64,000 nucleotides of DNA from Acidobacteriota bacterium (GTDB lineage: Bacteria > Acidobacteriota > Terriglobia > Bryobacterales > Bryobacteraceae), in contig JAFDVZ010000021.1 in NCBI GenBank assembly GCA_018268715.1, forward strand, positions 6,975-70,974, written 5' to 3'. How positions within the stretch are numbered: position 1 is the first letter of the stretch; every line of letters starts with the position of its first letter. The position numbers and the translations under genes are program-made. Below, piece after piece: positions 15,567 through 24,957 of the stretch. The notes beneath the pieces are model-generated. The model searched no databases. It was not told the DNA's origin and was given only the letters and a program-made list of their open reading frames with translations.

Positions 15567-16880
15567 ATGGACAGCACCGGTCGCGCCTTCGGCGTTCGCC
15601 AACTCGTGTTCTATTTCAGCCTGATGTCGTTGCTCGTGAATGTGGTGAACCCCGGCTTCCTGCTGGACATTCCGACCTCCTACATGCTGAAGAACGTGCT
15701 CCACGAGTCGGCGGCCCGAATCTCCCTGTTTCGCCTGATTACCGCGATTCCGCTATTTCTCGCCTTCGCCTTTGGCATAGTGCGCGACCTGTGGAATCCG
15801 CTCGGCCAGCGCGATCCGGGATATTTCCGCATCTTCGTGCCGGTGATGGCCGGCGTGCTCGCGTGGATGGCGTTCTCGCCCACAACCTACGCCGGCCTGA
15901 TTGCCGGAATGCTGTTGGCGACCGTGGCCTACTCGTTCCTCAACGCAGCCGCGCAGGGGTTGACCGCTCTGATCGGTCAGGAAGCTCGCATGAGCGGGCG
16001 GCTGAGCGCGCTTTCGAACTTCTTTCTGTTTCTTCCAGTGGCGGCGGCCTACTTCGCCTCGGGATTCCTGTCCGAACGGTTGTCGTCTCGCCAGATCTTT
16101 CTTGCCGTCCTACTGCTGACCACAACGCTCGGGGTGTTCGGCTATTGGAAGCCTCGCTCCGTCTTCAGCCAGGCCTATGACAACCCGCGCGCCCAGGGCT
16201 CGACCTTCCTTGGGGATGTTCGGAGGCTCCTGAAGCACCGGGCGATCTATCCGGTGGTGTTGATCAACCTGTTGTGGAACTTCGTTCCCGGCTCCTACAC
16301 GCCGATGCAGTTCTTCCTGACCAACGAACTGCACGCGCCGGATGCGACCTATGGGAACTTCCTCGGCCTGTTGAACCTCTTCTTCCTTCCGTCGGCCTTC
16401 CTGTACGGCATCCTGTGTCAGAAGTTCCCGCCGCGGAAACTCCTGGTCTGGTCGGTGATCATAGGGATCCCGCAGTTCATCCCCATGGCGTTCATTCACA
16501 CGGGACAGCAGGCTCTTCTGGCCGCGGTCCTGATCGGGCTGGCGGGCGGCTTGGCCAACGTCGCATGTATCGACGTTGCGATCCGCGCCTGTCCGCCGGG
16601 GCTGCAGGGAACCATGATGACGATGGTGGCCGCTACGTTCGCCGTCTCCTCCCGCGGCGGCGACGTGTTGGGGTCGTGGATCTATGATCTCAGTCCGGCG
16701 TACGGCTTTCGCTATTGCGTTCTGGCGACGACCTTGACCTACGCGCTGATCCTGCCGGTCATCCCGTTCATCCCCAAACAGATCATAGCCGCCGCCGATG
16801 GCGAACCGAACCCCGAGGAAGAAGCGTCGGTGCTTGAGGAAGTCCGTGGCCAGGCGCCGGATCGGGTCGCGCGGCCTTGA
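15567..16880 (+). CDS. MFS transporter
   Basis: A 437-aa integral membrane protein with about 12 hydrophobic segments starting at residue 12, and a central cytoplasmic loop around residues 200-225 (NPRAQGSTFLGDVRRLLKHR). It has the two six-helix halves of the major facilitator superfamily. The overall look (PSAFLYGILCQKFPPRK, TMMTMVAATFAVSSRGGD) recalls BT1/folate-biopterin-like or sugar-cation MFS members, but I cannot name a substrate. It begins about 65 bp after the tRNA and is the first chromosomal gene on that side of the element. Confidence 0.82.
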   Translation: MDSTGRAFGVRQLVFYFSLMSLLVNVVNPGFLLDIPTSYMLKNVLHESAARISLFRLITAIPLFLAFAFGIVRDLWNPLGQRDPGYFRIFVPVMAGVLAWMAFSPTTYAGLIAGMLLATVAYSFLNAAAQGLTALIGQEARMSGRLSALSNFFLFLPVAAAYFASGFLSERLSSRQIFLAVLLLTTTLGVFGYWKPRSVFSQAYDNPRAQGSTFLGDVRRLLKHRAIYPVVLINLLWNFVPGSYTPMQFFLTNELHAPDATYGNFLGLLNLFFLPSAFLYGILCQKFPPRKLLVWSVIIGIPQFIPMAFIHTGQQALLAAVLIGLAGGLANVACIDVAIRACPPGLQGTMMTMVAATFAVSSRGGDVLGSWIYDLSPAYGFRYCVLATTLTYALILPVIPFIPKQIIAAADGEPNPEEEASVLEEVRGQAPDRVARP

Positions 16881-16927
16881 AGGCGCCGTCGATGAGCGGC
16901 GCGGTTGAGGGGCGGCGCCCCGACCGG

Positions 16928-17227
16928 TCACGACGCCAGGGCGAGCGCCTCGTCCGCGACGAGTCTCATGTTGTTCAACGTCTCGGCGAGCGACATTTCG
17001 CGGATTTGCAGAATCTCGACGGTGGGCGCAATCGCCCGTATCCAGGAAGCGAAACTCGGGGAGTCGGTGACTACGAACGGGTAGCCCCACGGATTGGCGC
17101 GAAAGGTCGCGCACGCCAAAGCGGCCGTATCGCAGCGGCGCACAACGTAGTTCGAATCGGTCCAAAGGGACGCGATTTTCTGGCAGCGTCCAACGTCGCT
17201 GTCGAAGATCAGCACGGACTTGGACAT
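16928..17227 (-). CDS. Small receiver-like protein (99 aa)
   Basis: A 99-aa protein starting MSKSVLIFDSDVGRC. The beginning resembles a response-regulator receiver domain: acidic pair D9/D11 after the first strand, and D55 in FVVTDSP where the phosphate-accepting aspartate would be. The C-terminal third is shorter than a normal receiver of about 120 aa, and the usual Thr/Ser and Lys are not evident, so it may be non-phosphorylated or a degenerate receiver. It starts 35 bp after the ECF sigma gene on the same strand, which suggests that it regulates that sigma factor. Confidence 0.6.
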   Translation of the reverse strand: MSKSVLIFDSDVGRCQKIASLWTDSNYVVRRCDTAALACATFRANPWGYPFVVTDSPSFASWIRAIAPTVEILQIREMSLAETLNNMRLVADEALALAS

Positions 17228-17262
17228 TCTAACGATTAAGTGCGAGCAGAGCGCGGGCTTTC

Positions 17263-17847
17263 TCAGGGCGCGCCCCCATCGGACCGGCGCCGCGCCTCCA
17301 GTTTCTGATAGAGCCAGCGCCGCGCGTCGGAAAACTGGCGCTGCATGGTCCGCAGGGGAATCCCCAAGGCTTCCGCTGTCTCGTCGTCGGTAAATCCGGC
17401 GAAGAACTTCAACTCGACCACCGAACACCAGTCCGGATGTTTCCCGTCCAACTCATCGAGCAGGGAGTTAATCGCCACGGCCGTCTCCAACTGCGCGTCC
17501 CGTCCGCGCAACATCTCCTCGAGTCCTTCGATCGGGAGTTTCGCGCCCTTCGGCCGGCCCCGCGCGTGATCGATCAGCAGCCGCCGCATGGTCCGCGCCG
17601 CGATGGCGAAGAAATGGCGGCGGTTTTCCCAGTCGCGCTCCCTGGCGTTCACCAGCCGGAAGTACGCCTCGTTCATCAGGGCCGTCGCCTGCAGGGAGTG
17701 ATCCTGGCGCTCGCCGCCCATCATGTACTGCGCCAGCTTGTGAAGATCCGGAAGGACCAGCGAGAACAGGCGCTCTTCCACGCTCCGGTCGCCCGAACTC
17801 CAGGCGCGCAACAACGTGGTGACGTCTCCGGCGGCTTGCGGACCCAT
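17263..17847 (-). CDS. ECF-type RNA polymerase sigma factor
   Basis: A 194-aa sigma factor of the acidobacterial ECF type (PF07638-like). Region 2 is seen as HKLAQYMMGG, ATALMNEAYFRLV and HFFAIAARTMRRLLIDHAR. Region 4 is VVELKFFAGFTDDETAEALGIPLRTMQRQFSDARRWL. The GRPKGAKLP linker is typical of this subgroup, in which members often control Ser/Thr kinase or export genes. GGAGGG lies 7 nt before the ATG. The small receiver-like gene follows; no zinc-finger anti-sigma gene is adjacent. Confidence 0.92.
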   Translation of the reverse strand: MGPQAAGDVTTLLRAWSSGDRSVEERLFSLVLPDLHKLAQYMMGGERQDHSLQATALMNEAYFRLVNARERDWENRRHFFAIAARTMRRLLIDHARGRPKGAKLPIEGLEEMLRGRDAQLETAVAINSLLDELDGKHPDWCSVVELKFFAGFTDDETAEALGIPLRTMQRQFSDARRWLYQKLEARRRSDGGAP

Positions 17848-17889
17848 CGACTCTCCCTCCGAGGGTCCGATTTTACCGCATCCCCGCCG

Positions 17890-19338
17890 TCAGGCCTCGC
17901 CGACCCAGCGTCGCAACGGGCGGGCGGCCAGAACCAGCGCCAATCCGCCCACGATCGTCACCACCGCCACGCTGTTGAACAATGTCGACGGCGAGTAGGC
18001 GCCGTACAGCGACGCGACCCGGCCGCCCACGTAGTTGCCCACCGAAATCGAGAGGAACCACAACCCCATCATGAGGCTCGCCACACGGGCGGGCGCGAGT
18101 TTCGTCATGACGCTCAACCCGACCGGGCCCAGGCACAACTCGCCGCAGGTCTGAACGAAGAAGGCGAGCACCACCCACTCCGGCCCCACCCGGGCGCCCG
18201 GCCCCGCGACGCTCGCGGGAATCCCCAAGGCCAGGAACCCCAAACCCACCAGCACGAGGCCCACGCAGAACTTCATGAAGCTCGAGGGATTCCGCCGGCC
18301 CATGCGGATCCACAGCCAGGCGAACACCGGCGCCAGCGTGATGACGAACAACGAACTCAACGACTGGAACCAACTGGAGGGGAACTCCCGCCCGAAGGCG
18401 TGGTGATCCGTATTGCGATCGCCAAACAGATTCATCGTCGAGCCTTGCTGCTCCGACGCCGAGTAAAACAGCGAGGCCGCCAGGAACAGCACGAGCGTCG
18501 CCGCGATGCGCCCGCGCTCGGCCCGGCTCCACTCCCGCATCGACAGCAGCCGTCCGAACACCGCCGCCGCCACACCCGCCAGCAGCAACCCCAGCGCGTT
18601 GCCGAGGCCCTGGCTGGTCTTCACCGCGCCAGCGAGCAACGCTGCGACCGCGGCGGCAGCTGCCACGGCGGCCAGCGCCTTGAGCCCCAACCGGTGGGGC
18701 AGCGCGACGGGCGGCAGCCCCGCTCCCGCCAGATGCCGGTACCCCAGGCGGAACTGCGCCAGTCCCACGATCATCCCGACGCCCGCCATGGCGAACCCCA
18801 GGTTCCAGTTCACGCGCTGTCCGATGTAGCCGCACACCAGCGGCGAGATGAACCCGCCCAGGTTGATGCCCATGTAGAAAATCGAGAAGCCGGAGTCGCG
18901 ACGCTGGTCCGTGGCTTCGTACAACTGGCCCACCATGGTGCTGACGCTCGGCTTCAGCAATCCGGTCCCAAGCGTCAGCAGCGCCAGCCCCGTGTAGAAC
19001 AACGGCAACGCGTGGGCGCCCAGGCTGAACTGTCCCGCGACGATCAGCGCTCCGCCCAGCATCACCGCGCGGCGCTGCCCCAGGATGCGATCGGCCACCC
19101 ATCCGCCGGGCACGCTCATGAAGTAGACCATGGCCGTGTACACGCCATAGATGACGCCGGCCTTGGCGATGTCGAAGCCCAGGCCGCCGTTGGTCCGCTC
19201 CGCCGTCATGAACAGGATCAGCAGCGCGCGCATTCCGTAAAATGCGAAACGCTCCCACATTTCCGTGAAGAAGAGCGTCGCAAGGCCTCGAGGATGTCCG
19301 AAGAATCCTCGGCTGGTGTCTGTCTGTGGACTGGTCAG
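17890..19338 (-). CDS. POT/PTR family proton-dependent oligopeptide transporter
   Basis: A 12-14-helix peptide symporter. The family signature near the N-terminus is present (GHPRGLATLFFTEMWERF, then YGMRALLILFM), as is GYIGQRVNWNLGFAMAGVGM. The first ATG (19260) starts inside this signature at MWERF. The conserved GHPRGLATLFFTE lies upstream in the same frame, and the frame is closed by TAG at 19378-19380. No ATG, GTG or TTG occurs between; CTG at 19336-19338 with GGGGGAG about 9 nt upstream is the best start. An assembly error is possible but less economical. It probably imports di- and tripeptides. Confidence 0.88.
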   Translation of the reverse strand: MTSPQTDTSRGFFGHPRGLATLFFTEMWERFAFYGMRALLILFMTAERTNGGLGFDIAKAGVIYGVYTAMVYFMSVPGGWVADRILGQRRAVMLGGALIVAGQFSLGAHALPLFYTGLALLTLGTGLLKPSVSTMVGQLYEATDQRRDSGFSIFYMGINLGGFISPLVCGYIGQRVNWNLGFAMAGVGMIVGLAQFRLGYRHLAGAGLPPVALPHRLGLKALAAVAAAAAVAALLAGAVKTSQGLGNALGLLLAGVAAAVFGRLLSMREWSRAERGRIAATLVLFLAASLFYSASEQQGSTMNLFGDRNTDHHAFGREFPSSWFQSLSSLFVITLAPVFAWLWIRMGRRNPSSFMKFCVGLVLVGLGFLALGIPASVAGPGARVGPEWVVLAFFVQTCGELCLGPVGLSVMTKLAPARVASLMMGLWFLSISVGNYVGGRVASLYGAYSPSTLFNSVAVVTIVGGLALVLAARPLRRWVGEA

Positions 19339-19443
19339 CGGACTGGCTCTCCCCCGCCGCCGGGCGCGGCTTGCGGCCTATTGTACCGTAAGCGTATGGC
19401 GGGCCCGGCGCGACGGCGCCCACGTTGAAGAGGGGGGGAATGG

Positions 19444-19845
19444 ATGCGATCGGAACTACTGCGGTTCAACGGCGGCGTGGAGCGGGATCCCGCCATCGAC
19501 GTCTGGTTCGACGAGCGGGCCGGCGAATTGAGCGATATGGCCCGGCCGTGGTTTGAAGTGATGCGCGGATGCGGCGACGAAGTCCGGGAACTGGTGCACG
19601 ACGGCTGTCCGGTCGCCTGCGTGGGGGACGCTCCGTTTGCCTACGTCAACGTGTTCACCGCGCATGTGAACGTGGGCTTCTTTCAGGGAGTCGCGCTGAA
19701 GGATCCGGCGCGGCTGCTCGAAGGGAAAGGCCGCTTCATGCGCCATGTGAAGCTGCGGCCGGGGGCGGGAGTCGACGTTGAAGCGCTGACCCGGCTGATT
19801 CACCAGGCGTACGCGGACATCAAGGCGAGGGTTGAGTTCGGCTGA
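19444..19845 (+). CDS. DUF1801-like protein
   Basis: A 133-aa soluble protein matching the DUF1801/YdhG-like pattern: a helix-rich start (VWFDERAGELSDMARPWFEVMRG), the strand PFAYVNVFTAHVNVGFF, and the C-terminal GKGRFMRHVKLRP followed by a helix (ALTRLIHQAYADI). Function of the family is unclear. GGGGGGG lies just before the ATG. It is divergent from the peptide transporter and convergent with the next membrane protein, with 2 bp between the stops. Confidence 0.8.
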   Translation: MRSELLRFNGGVERDPAIDVWFDERAGELSDMARPWFEVMRGCGDEVRELVHDGCPVACVGDAPFAYVNVFTAHVNVGFFQGVALKDPARLLEGKGRFMRHVKLRPGAGVDVEALTRLIHQAYADIKARVEFG

Positions 19846-19847
19846 GG

Positions 19848-20393
19848 CTACCGCTCGCAACCAGCGGTGTCCTGTTCCCTGGGCCGTATCACGTAGATGT
19901 GATAAGTGACGGCGTCCCAGGCGTTGTGGATCCCGGTAAGCAGTAATAGCAGCACCGCCGCGCCCACGCCGAACAGGGCTTCCCGGCCATGGCTCCAGAC
20001 CGCGCATGCCGACGCCGCCAGCGTTCCGTGAGCCACCAGCGGCAGCACGGCGTGGAACAGCCAGTCCTCGAAAACGGGTCTGTAAGCCGTTTGGCGCCGC
20101 AGTCTGCGGATGACGGCGGCCGTGTACACGACGCCGGCCAATCCCAGGCCGCCGAACAGAAATGCGGGCGCGGCGATCGCCGGCCACGGCGCGCTGAGAA
20201 GCCCGGAGAGCGCCAGCACCGCGGAGAAATGGATGATGGTAGGCGTTGCGAACGCGCCTCCGGTCTGTGGGTCGATGCGTTCAGCCGGGCGGTTCGCCAC
20301 CAGCGTCATGACGACGAACTGCAGTCCGATCAACGCGCCCGCCGAGGGGCCGATAATCACGTAGAAGTTCTGCCACGCCGCGAGTTCGTTCAC
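19848..20393 (-). CDS. Small integral membrane protein of unknown function
   Basis: A 181-aa protein with about five hydrophobic helices (around residues 10-32, 52-72, 74-95, 110-130 and 137-155) and a short cytoplasmic loop RRLRRQTAYR. The N-terminus (WQNFYVIIGPSAGALIGLQFVVMTL) recalls small hypothetical membrane proteins common in Acidobacteriota. No catalytic or transport motif is visible. It is divergent from the GH3 gene. Confidence 0.7.
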   Translation of the reverse strand: MNELAAWQNFYVIIGPSAGALIGLQFVVMTLVANRPAERIDPQTGGAFATPTIIHFSAVLALSGLLSAPWPAIAAPAFLFGGLGLAGVVYTAAVIRRLRRQTAYRPVFEDWLFHAVLPLVAHGTLAASACAVWSHGREALFGVGAAVLLLLLTGIHNAWDAVTYHIYVIRPREQDTAGCER

Positions 20394-20478
20394 TCGTCCT
20401 ATTGTGAATGCCTGTGGAGCAATCCGCCAGAGCCGCCGCCGGACGGACGCCGTGGATGTAAGATGCGTGGGGAGGCCT

Positions 20479-22680
20479 ATGTTGACCCGTCCTTATCGCC
20501 GCATTTCCATACCGATCGCCGTGCTGGCCGCCGTCGGCGCGCTGCTGGCGCAGAACAAGGATCGTCCCTGGATGAACCCGGCGCTGGCGCCGGAGGAGCG
20601 CGCTGAGTTGGCGCTCAAGCAAATGACGCTCGATGAGAAGATCGCGCTGCTGCACGGCAACGGCATGGCCCACGTGCCGAACTGGCAGATGCCGCTGACC
20701 GCGCTCACCAACGGCGGGGCCGGTTACGTGGAAGGCGTCAAGCGGCTGGGGATCGCGCCCATCGTGATGGTGGACGCTGCGTACGGCGTACGCGACAGCG
20801 GCGCCAACGGGCGCTACTCGACAGCGATGCCATCGGTGCTTGCGGCGGCGTCGAGCTGGGACGTGGAATCGGCCTGCGAGTACGGCGAAACGATCGGCCG
20901 TGAGATCCGCGCGCAGGGCTTCAACATGACGCTGGGCGGCGGGGTCAACCTGACGCGCGAGCCGAGAAACGGCCGCACGTTCGAATACGCCGGCGAGGAT
21001 CCGTTGCTGGCGGGCACGGTGGTGGGGCACACGATGAAGTGCCTGCAGGCGCAGCACGCCATCGGCGAGGTGAAGCACTACGCGGTGAACGATCAGGAGA
21101 CTGGCCGCAACGTGGTGAACGCGGTGATCTCCAAGCGGGCGATGCAGGAGTCGGACCTGCTGGCGTTCCACATTGCGATTTCGATCGGGAATCCCGGCGC
21201 GGTGATGTGTTCGTACAACCGCGTGAACGGCGACTTCGCCTGCGAGAATCCGTACCTGTTGCAGGACGTGCTCAAGAAGCAGTGGGGCTTCAAGGGATTC
21301 GTGCTCTCCGACTGGGCGGGGACGCATTCCACCGAGAAGGCCTCGGCGGCGGGGCTCGACCAGGAGCAGCCGATGGCCGCCCACTTCGGGCCGAAGTTGA
21401 AGGAGGCGGTGGAGGCCGGCCGTGTGCCGCTGTCTGAAATCGACGACCACGCGCGACGCGTGCTGTACGCGCTGTTCCTGTCGGGCGCCGCGGACGATCC
21501 GCCGCAGAAGAGTGTGGTGGATGTCGAGCGCGGTCTCGAAGCGGCGCGGCGCATTGAGGAGAAGGGCATCGTCCTGCTGAAGAACGATCGCGCCGTGTTG
21601 CCCATCGTGGCCTCGCGCGTGAAGCGCATCGCGGTGATCGGGGGACACGCCGATGTAGGGATGATTTCGGGCGGCGGCTCCGCGCAGGTGGACCCGCCGG
21701 GCGGCAACGCGATCATGCCGCCGGGCAAGGGCGCCACGCGCTGGATGCAGCCGGTATGGTTCCCCACGTCTCCGCTGAAGGCGCTGCGGGCGAAGCTGCC
21801 AAACGCGAAGATCGACTTCGATGCCGGCGCGGATCCGAAGGCGGCCGCGACCCTGGCCAAGGGCGCCGACCTGGCGATCGTGTTCGCTTATCAGTGGCAA
21901 TCGGAGGGGATGGATCTGCCGAACCTGGCGCTGGCGGGCAATCAGAACGAACTGATCGAGCAGGTGGCGGCGGCGAATCCGAGGACGGTGGTGGTGCTGG
22001 AAAGCGGGTCGGCCGTGACTATGCCGTGGCTCGGCAAGGTGGCGGGCGTGGTGGAGGCGTGGTACGCGGGCAGCGCGGGACATCGCGCGCTGGCCAACAT
22101 CCTGGTGGGCGAAACGAACCCGTCGGGCAAACTGGCGATGACGTTCCCCGCCAGCGAAGCGGATCTGCCGCATCCGGTGATCGCGACGCTCGCGGCCAAG
22201 GACATGTGGAAAGGGCCGGTGCCGGGCTCGGCCGCCGAGAAGTACGCCGTGAATTACGACGAAGGGGCGAAGGTCGGCTACAAGTGGTACGAGGCCGAGC
22301 GCAAGCAGCCGCTGTTCGCCTTCGGCTTCGGGCTGTCCTACACCACGTTTTCGTACTCCGGCCTGACCGTGGATCCGGCGGCGAAGACGGCGCGCTTCAC
22401 CCTGACCAATACCGGCAAGCGCGAGGGTACGGAGATCGCCCAGGTGTACGCGCGGCTTCCCAAGGGTTCCGACGAGTCCTTCAAGCGGCTGGCGGGCTGG
22501 GCCCGAGTGACGCTGCGGCCGGGCGAGTCGCACAGCGTGACGGTGACCATCGACGAGCGTGTCCTCCGGACCTTCGACGAGGCGTCGGAGAAGTGGAATC
22601 TCGCGGCCGGGACGTACGAGATCCTGGCGGGACCGTCGTCGGACCGCACGCCGCTCGCCGGCAGCCTCGCGATTCGCTGA
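20479..22680 (+). CDS. Glycoside hydrolase family 3 beta-glucosidase/xylosidase
   Basis: A secreted 733-aa GH3 enzyme with a signal peptide (RISIPIAVLAAVGALLAQ). The catalytic TIM-like domain contains the nucleophile D278 in VLSDWAG. The GH3 C-terminal alpha/beta sandwich follows (GIVLLKNDRAVLPI, then VVVLESGSAVTMPWL). The last 110 residues are the fibronectin-III-like domain (FSYSGLTVD to LAAGTYEILAG). The start at 20479 has GGGGAGG upstream; a GTG at 20404 lacks one. It probably releases terminal glucose or xylose from plant oligosaccharides in the periplasm or outside. The exact specificity is not determinable by eye. Confidence 0.93.
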   Translation: MLTRPYRRISIPIAVLAAVGALLAQNKDRPWMNPALAPEERAELALKQMTLDEKIALLHGNGMAHVPNWQMPLTALTNGGAGYVEGVKRLGIAPIVMVDAAYGVRDSGANGRYSTAMPSVLAAASSWDVESACEYGETIGREIRAQGFNMTLGGGVNLTREPRNGRTFEYAGEDPLLAGTVVGHTMKCLQAQHAIGEVKHYAVNDQETGRNVVNAVISKRAMQESDLLAFHIAISIGNPGAVMCSYNRVNGDFACENPYLLQDVLKKQWGFKGFVLSDWAGTHSTEKASAAGLDQEQPMAAHFGPKLKEAVEAGRVPLSEIDDHARRVLYALFLSGAADDPPQKSVVDVERGLEAARRIEEKGIVLLKNDRAVLPIVASRVKRIAVIGGHADVGMISGGGSAQVDPPGGNAIMPPGKGATRWMQPVWFPTSPLKALRAKLPNAKIDFDAGADPKAAATLAKGADLAIVFAYQWQSEGMDLPNLALAGNQNELIEQVAAANPRTVVVLESGSAVTMPWLGKVAGVVEAWYAGSAGHRALANILVGETNPSGKLAMTFPASEADLPHPVIATLAAKDMWKGPVPGSAAEKYAVNYDEGAKVGYKWYEAERKQPLFAFGFGLSYTTFSYSGLTVDPAAKTARFTLTNTGKREGTEIAQVYARLPKGSDESFKRLAGWARVTLRPGESHSVTVTIDERVLRTFDEASEKWNLAAGTYEILAGPSSDRTPLAGSLAIR

Positions 22681-22723
22681 GCGCCGGAAGGGGCGGGGCC
22701 GCGGCTGGTATCCTAGCCCCTAT

Positions 22724-23998
22724 ATGAACCGGCGTGAACTCTTTCCGATCTTCGGCGCGCTCGCCTTGCGGGCCAATGCGCAGCAGCAGGTGCGACTGGC
22801 GGCCAACAGCCTGGCGGCCGCGGGCGCATCCGCGCAGAAGGCGGCGCGCGACGAGGATTTCTGGTTCCAGGTCCGCCACGCCTTCACCGTGGAGCGCAAC
22901 TTCCTGAACTTCAACAATGGCAGCCTGTGCCCGGCGCCGAAGCTCGTGCAGGAAGCGGCCGACCGCTACTGGACCATCACCAACATGCACCCCTCGATGT
23001 ATGTTGATGAGCTGCTGATCTCCCAGACCGAGCCGGTGCGGCAGGAGTTGGCGCACGAATTCGGTTGTAGCCCGGAGGAACTCGCCCTCACTCGCAACAC
23101 CAGCGAGGGGCTGCACAACGTCATCTACGGCATCCCGCTGAAGGCCGGCGACGAGGTGCTGACCACCACCCAGGACTATCCGTCGATGATCACCAGCCTT
23201 CGCCAACGGGAGCGTCGCGACGGCATCGTGCTGAAGCAGTTCGCCTACCCCACGCCGCCGCGCGAGCCCGCCGAGTTGACCGAACTCTTCGTTCGTCACA
23301 TCACGCCGAAGACGCGGGCGATCCTGGTCTCGCACCTGACGTTCACCACCGGGCAGATCTTTCCCATCGCCGAAATCTGCCGGGAAGCCCGCCGCCGCGG
23401 CATCATCAGCATCGTCGACGGAGCGCACGGCTTCGCCCACCTCGACTTCAAGGTGAAGGACGTAGATTGCGATTTCTATTCGACGAGCCTGCACAAATGG
23501 TTGTTCGCTCCGGTAGGCACGGGATTCCTGTACGTGCGGCGGGAGTGGATTCCCCGCGTCTGGCCGCTGATGGGTGCGCCGGAATCGCTCTCCAACGACA
23601 TCCGCAAATTCGAGAGCGTGGGCACCCAGCCGATGGCGATGCGCACGGCGATCGGTGAGGCGCTGGCGTTTCACCACTCCATCGGGGCGGAGCGGAAATG
23701 GGCGCGCCTGTGCTACCTGCGCGAGCGTTGGGAGGATCCGCTGCGCGCCAACCCGCGAGTGATCCTGCGCAACGCCAACGACCCGCGCCAATCGGCGGGG
23801 ATTGGCGCGGTGACGGTGAAAGGAGTGGAGGGGCCGAAACTGGGGGAAATCCTCGAAAAGAAGTACCGGATCCACACGCGGGCCCGCGTGATACCCGGTG
23901 AATTCGAGTGCATCCGCGTGTCGCCCAACCTCTACACGGCGGTGGACGAGATCGACCGGTTTTCGGCGGCCATCGAGGAGATCGCGCGCACGGCTTAG
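22724..23998 (+). CDS. Class V aminotransferase-fold protein, isopenicillin-N-epimerase-like
   Basis: A 424-aa PLP enzyme with a signal-like N-terminus (RRELFPIFGALALRANAQ), so it is probably exported. The fold-type I signatures are clear: NTSEGLHNVIYGI binds cofactor phosphate, VDGAHGF holds the pyridine-binding aspartate, and the Schiff-base lysine is in STSLHKWLFAPVGTGF. Relatives are isopenicillin N epimerases and cysteine desulfurase-like proteins; the periplasmic acidobacterial members have no known substrate. It begins 43 bp after the GH3 gene and may share its transcript. It overlaps the convergent SDR gene by 4 bp. Confidence 0.88.
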   Translation: MNRRELFPIFGALALRANAQQQVRLAANSLAAAGASAQKAARDEDFWFQVRHAFTVERNFLNFNNGSLCPAPKLVQEAADRYWTITNMHPSMYVDELLISQTEPVRQELAHEFGCSPEELALTRNTSEGLHNVIYGIPLKAGDEVLTTTQDYPSMITSLRQRERRDGIVLKQFAYPTPPREPAELTELFVRHITPKTRAILVSHLTFTTGQIFPIAEICREARRRGIISIVDGAHGFAHLDFKVKDVDCDFYSTSLHKWLFAPVGTGFLYVRREWIPRVWPLMGAPESLSNDIRKFESVGTQPMAMRTAIGEALAFHHSIGAERKWARLCYLRERWEDPLRANPRVILRNANDPRQSAGIGAVTVKGVEGPKLGEILEKKYRIHTRARVIPGEFECIRVSPNLYTAVDEIDRFSAAIEEIARTA

Positions 23999-24957
23999 AA
24001 GGACTCGCCCACCAACTGCTCGCTCTTCGCCCAGAGCGCATCGGCGCTGGCTGGATCGAGCGCGTAGGCCAGCACGCCCTCGCTGATCAGGCTGATCTGG
24101 CTGGGGTCGGTCACGGTCGCCGAGACGTGGCAGTTCTCGCAATAACGTCCGCCGACCTCCTCGGCCTGCGCCACGAACCCGGCCCAGACGGAGGTTGCCG
24201 CACCTTGCGGGATGGCCTTCCATTCGAAGGGTCCTTTGCCAGCGGCAGCCAATTGCTGATTGATGCGGTCAATCATGCCGGTCAGCGCTTCCGGCGCCAT
24301 GTGACGGCCCAACTCGGTCTGGATGCCTCCCGGATGCACGGCGGTCGCGCGTACCCCCCGGGAGCGATGACGGCGGTCAAAGCCGACCGCAAATTGAATA
24401 TTCGCGGTCTTCGACCGGCCGTAGGCGACGAAGGGGTCGTACGGCGTGCGCTCGAAGTTCACGTCGCTTAGGTCCACGTTCGCAAATCGGTGCCCGGCTG
24501 AGGAAACGTTGACCAGGCGTCCCGTGATGAGCGGCGCGATGCGATTGGCCAGCACGAAGTGTCCCAGGTGGTTCGTGCCGAATTGCGTTTCAAATCCATC
24601 GGTGGTGAGCCCGAGCGGCGTCGCCATCACGCCCGCGTTGGCGATTACGACATCGAACGTTTTGCCCTTCGCCATCAGCCCATCGGCGCAGGCGCGGACG
24701 CTCGCGAGATTGGCCAGGTCGAGTTCGACCAGTTCAAAACTGCCGCCGCCCGCCGCGGCGTCCTTGCGCACCTGCGCAGTGGCGCGCTCCGCCTTCACCA
24801 GATCCCGGGCCGCGCCCACCACCTGAGCGCCGTGGGCGGCCAGCGACCGGGCGGTCTCCACTCCCAGTCCCGCGGAGACGCCGGTCACCAGGGCCCGTTT
24901 CCCCCGAAGGTCGACGCCCGCCAGCACCTCGTCGGTGGTCGATTTTGCACCGAACAT
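23995..24957 (-). CDS. Short-chain dehydrogenase/reductase
   Basis: A 320-aa classical-type SDR. NAD(P)-binding motif TGVSAGLG is at residues 25-32, NAG at 107-109, catalytic serine in VSSAG at about 152, and Y179/K183 in YGRSKTA. The C-terminal extension (GRYCENCHVSATV) resembles plant retinol dehydrogenase/protochlorophyllide-reductase-like SDRs annotated as WW-domain-oxidoreductase-like. AGAGGTGA precedes the ATG. Substrate unknown. It is divergent from the TlpA-like gene. Confidence 0.92.
   Translation of the reverse strand: MFGAKSTTDEVLAGVDLRGKRALVTGVSAGLGVETARSLAAHGAQVVGAARDLVKAERATAQVRKDAAAGGGSFELVELDLANLASVRACADGLMAKGKTFDVVIANAGVMATPLGLTTDGFETQFGTNHLGHFVLANRIAPLITGRLVNVSSAGHRFANVDLSDVNFERTPYDPFVAYGRSKTANIQFAVGFDRRHRSRGVRATAVHPGGIQTELGRHMAPEALTGMIDRINQQLAAAGKGPFEWKAIPQGAATSVWAGFVAQAEEVGGRYCENCHVSATVTDPSQISLISEGVLAYALDPASADALWAKSEQLVGESF

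Noticed and set aside
17437-19428. Long open frame antisense to the peptide transporter
   Set aside because: His/Gln/Arg-rich shadow frame; the opposite strand encodes a clear POT transporter.
20281-22533. Long Arg/His-rich open frame antisense to the GH3 gene
   Set aside because: Composition is typical of a shadow frame and it covers the catalytic domain of the real enzyme on the other strand.
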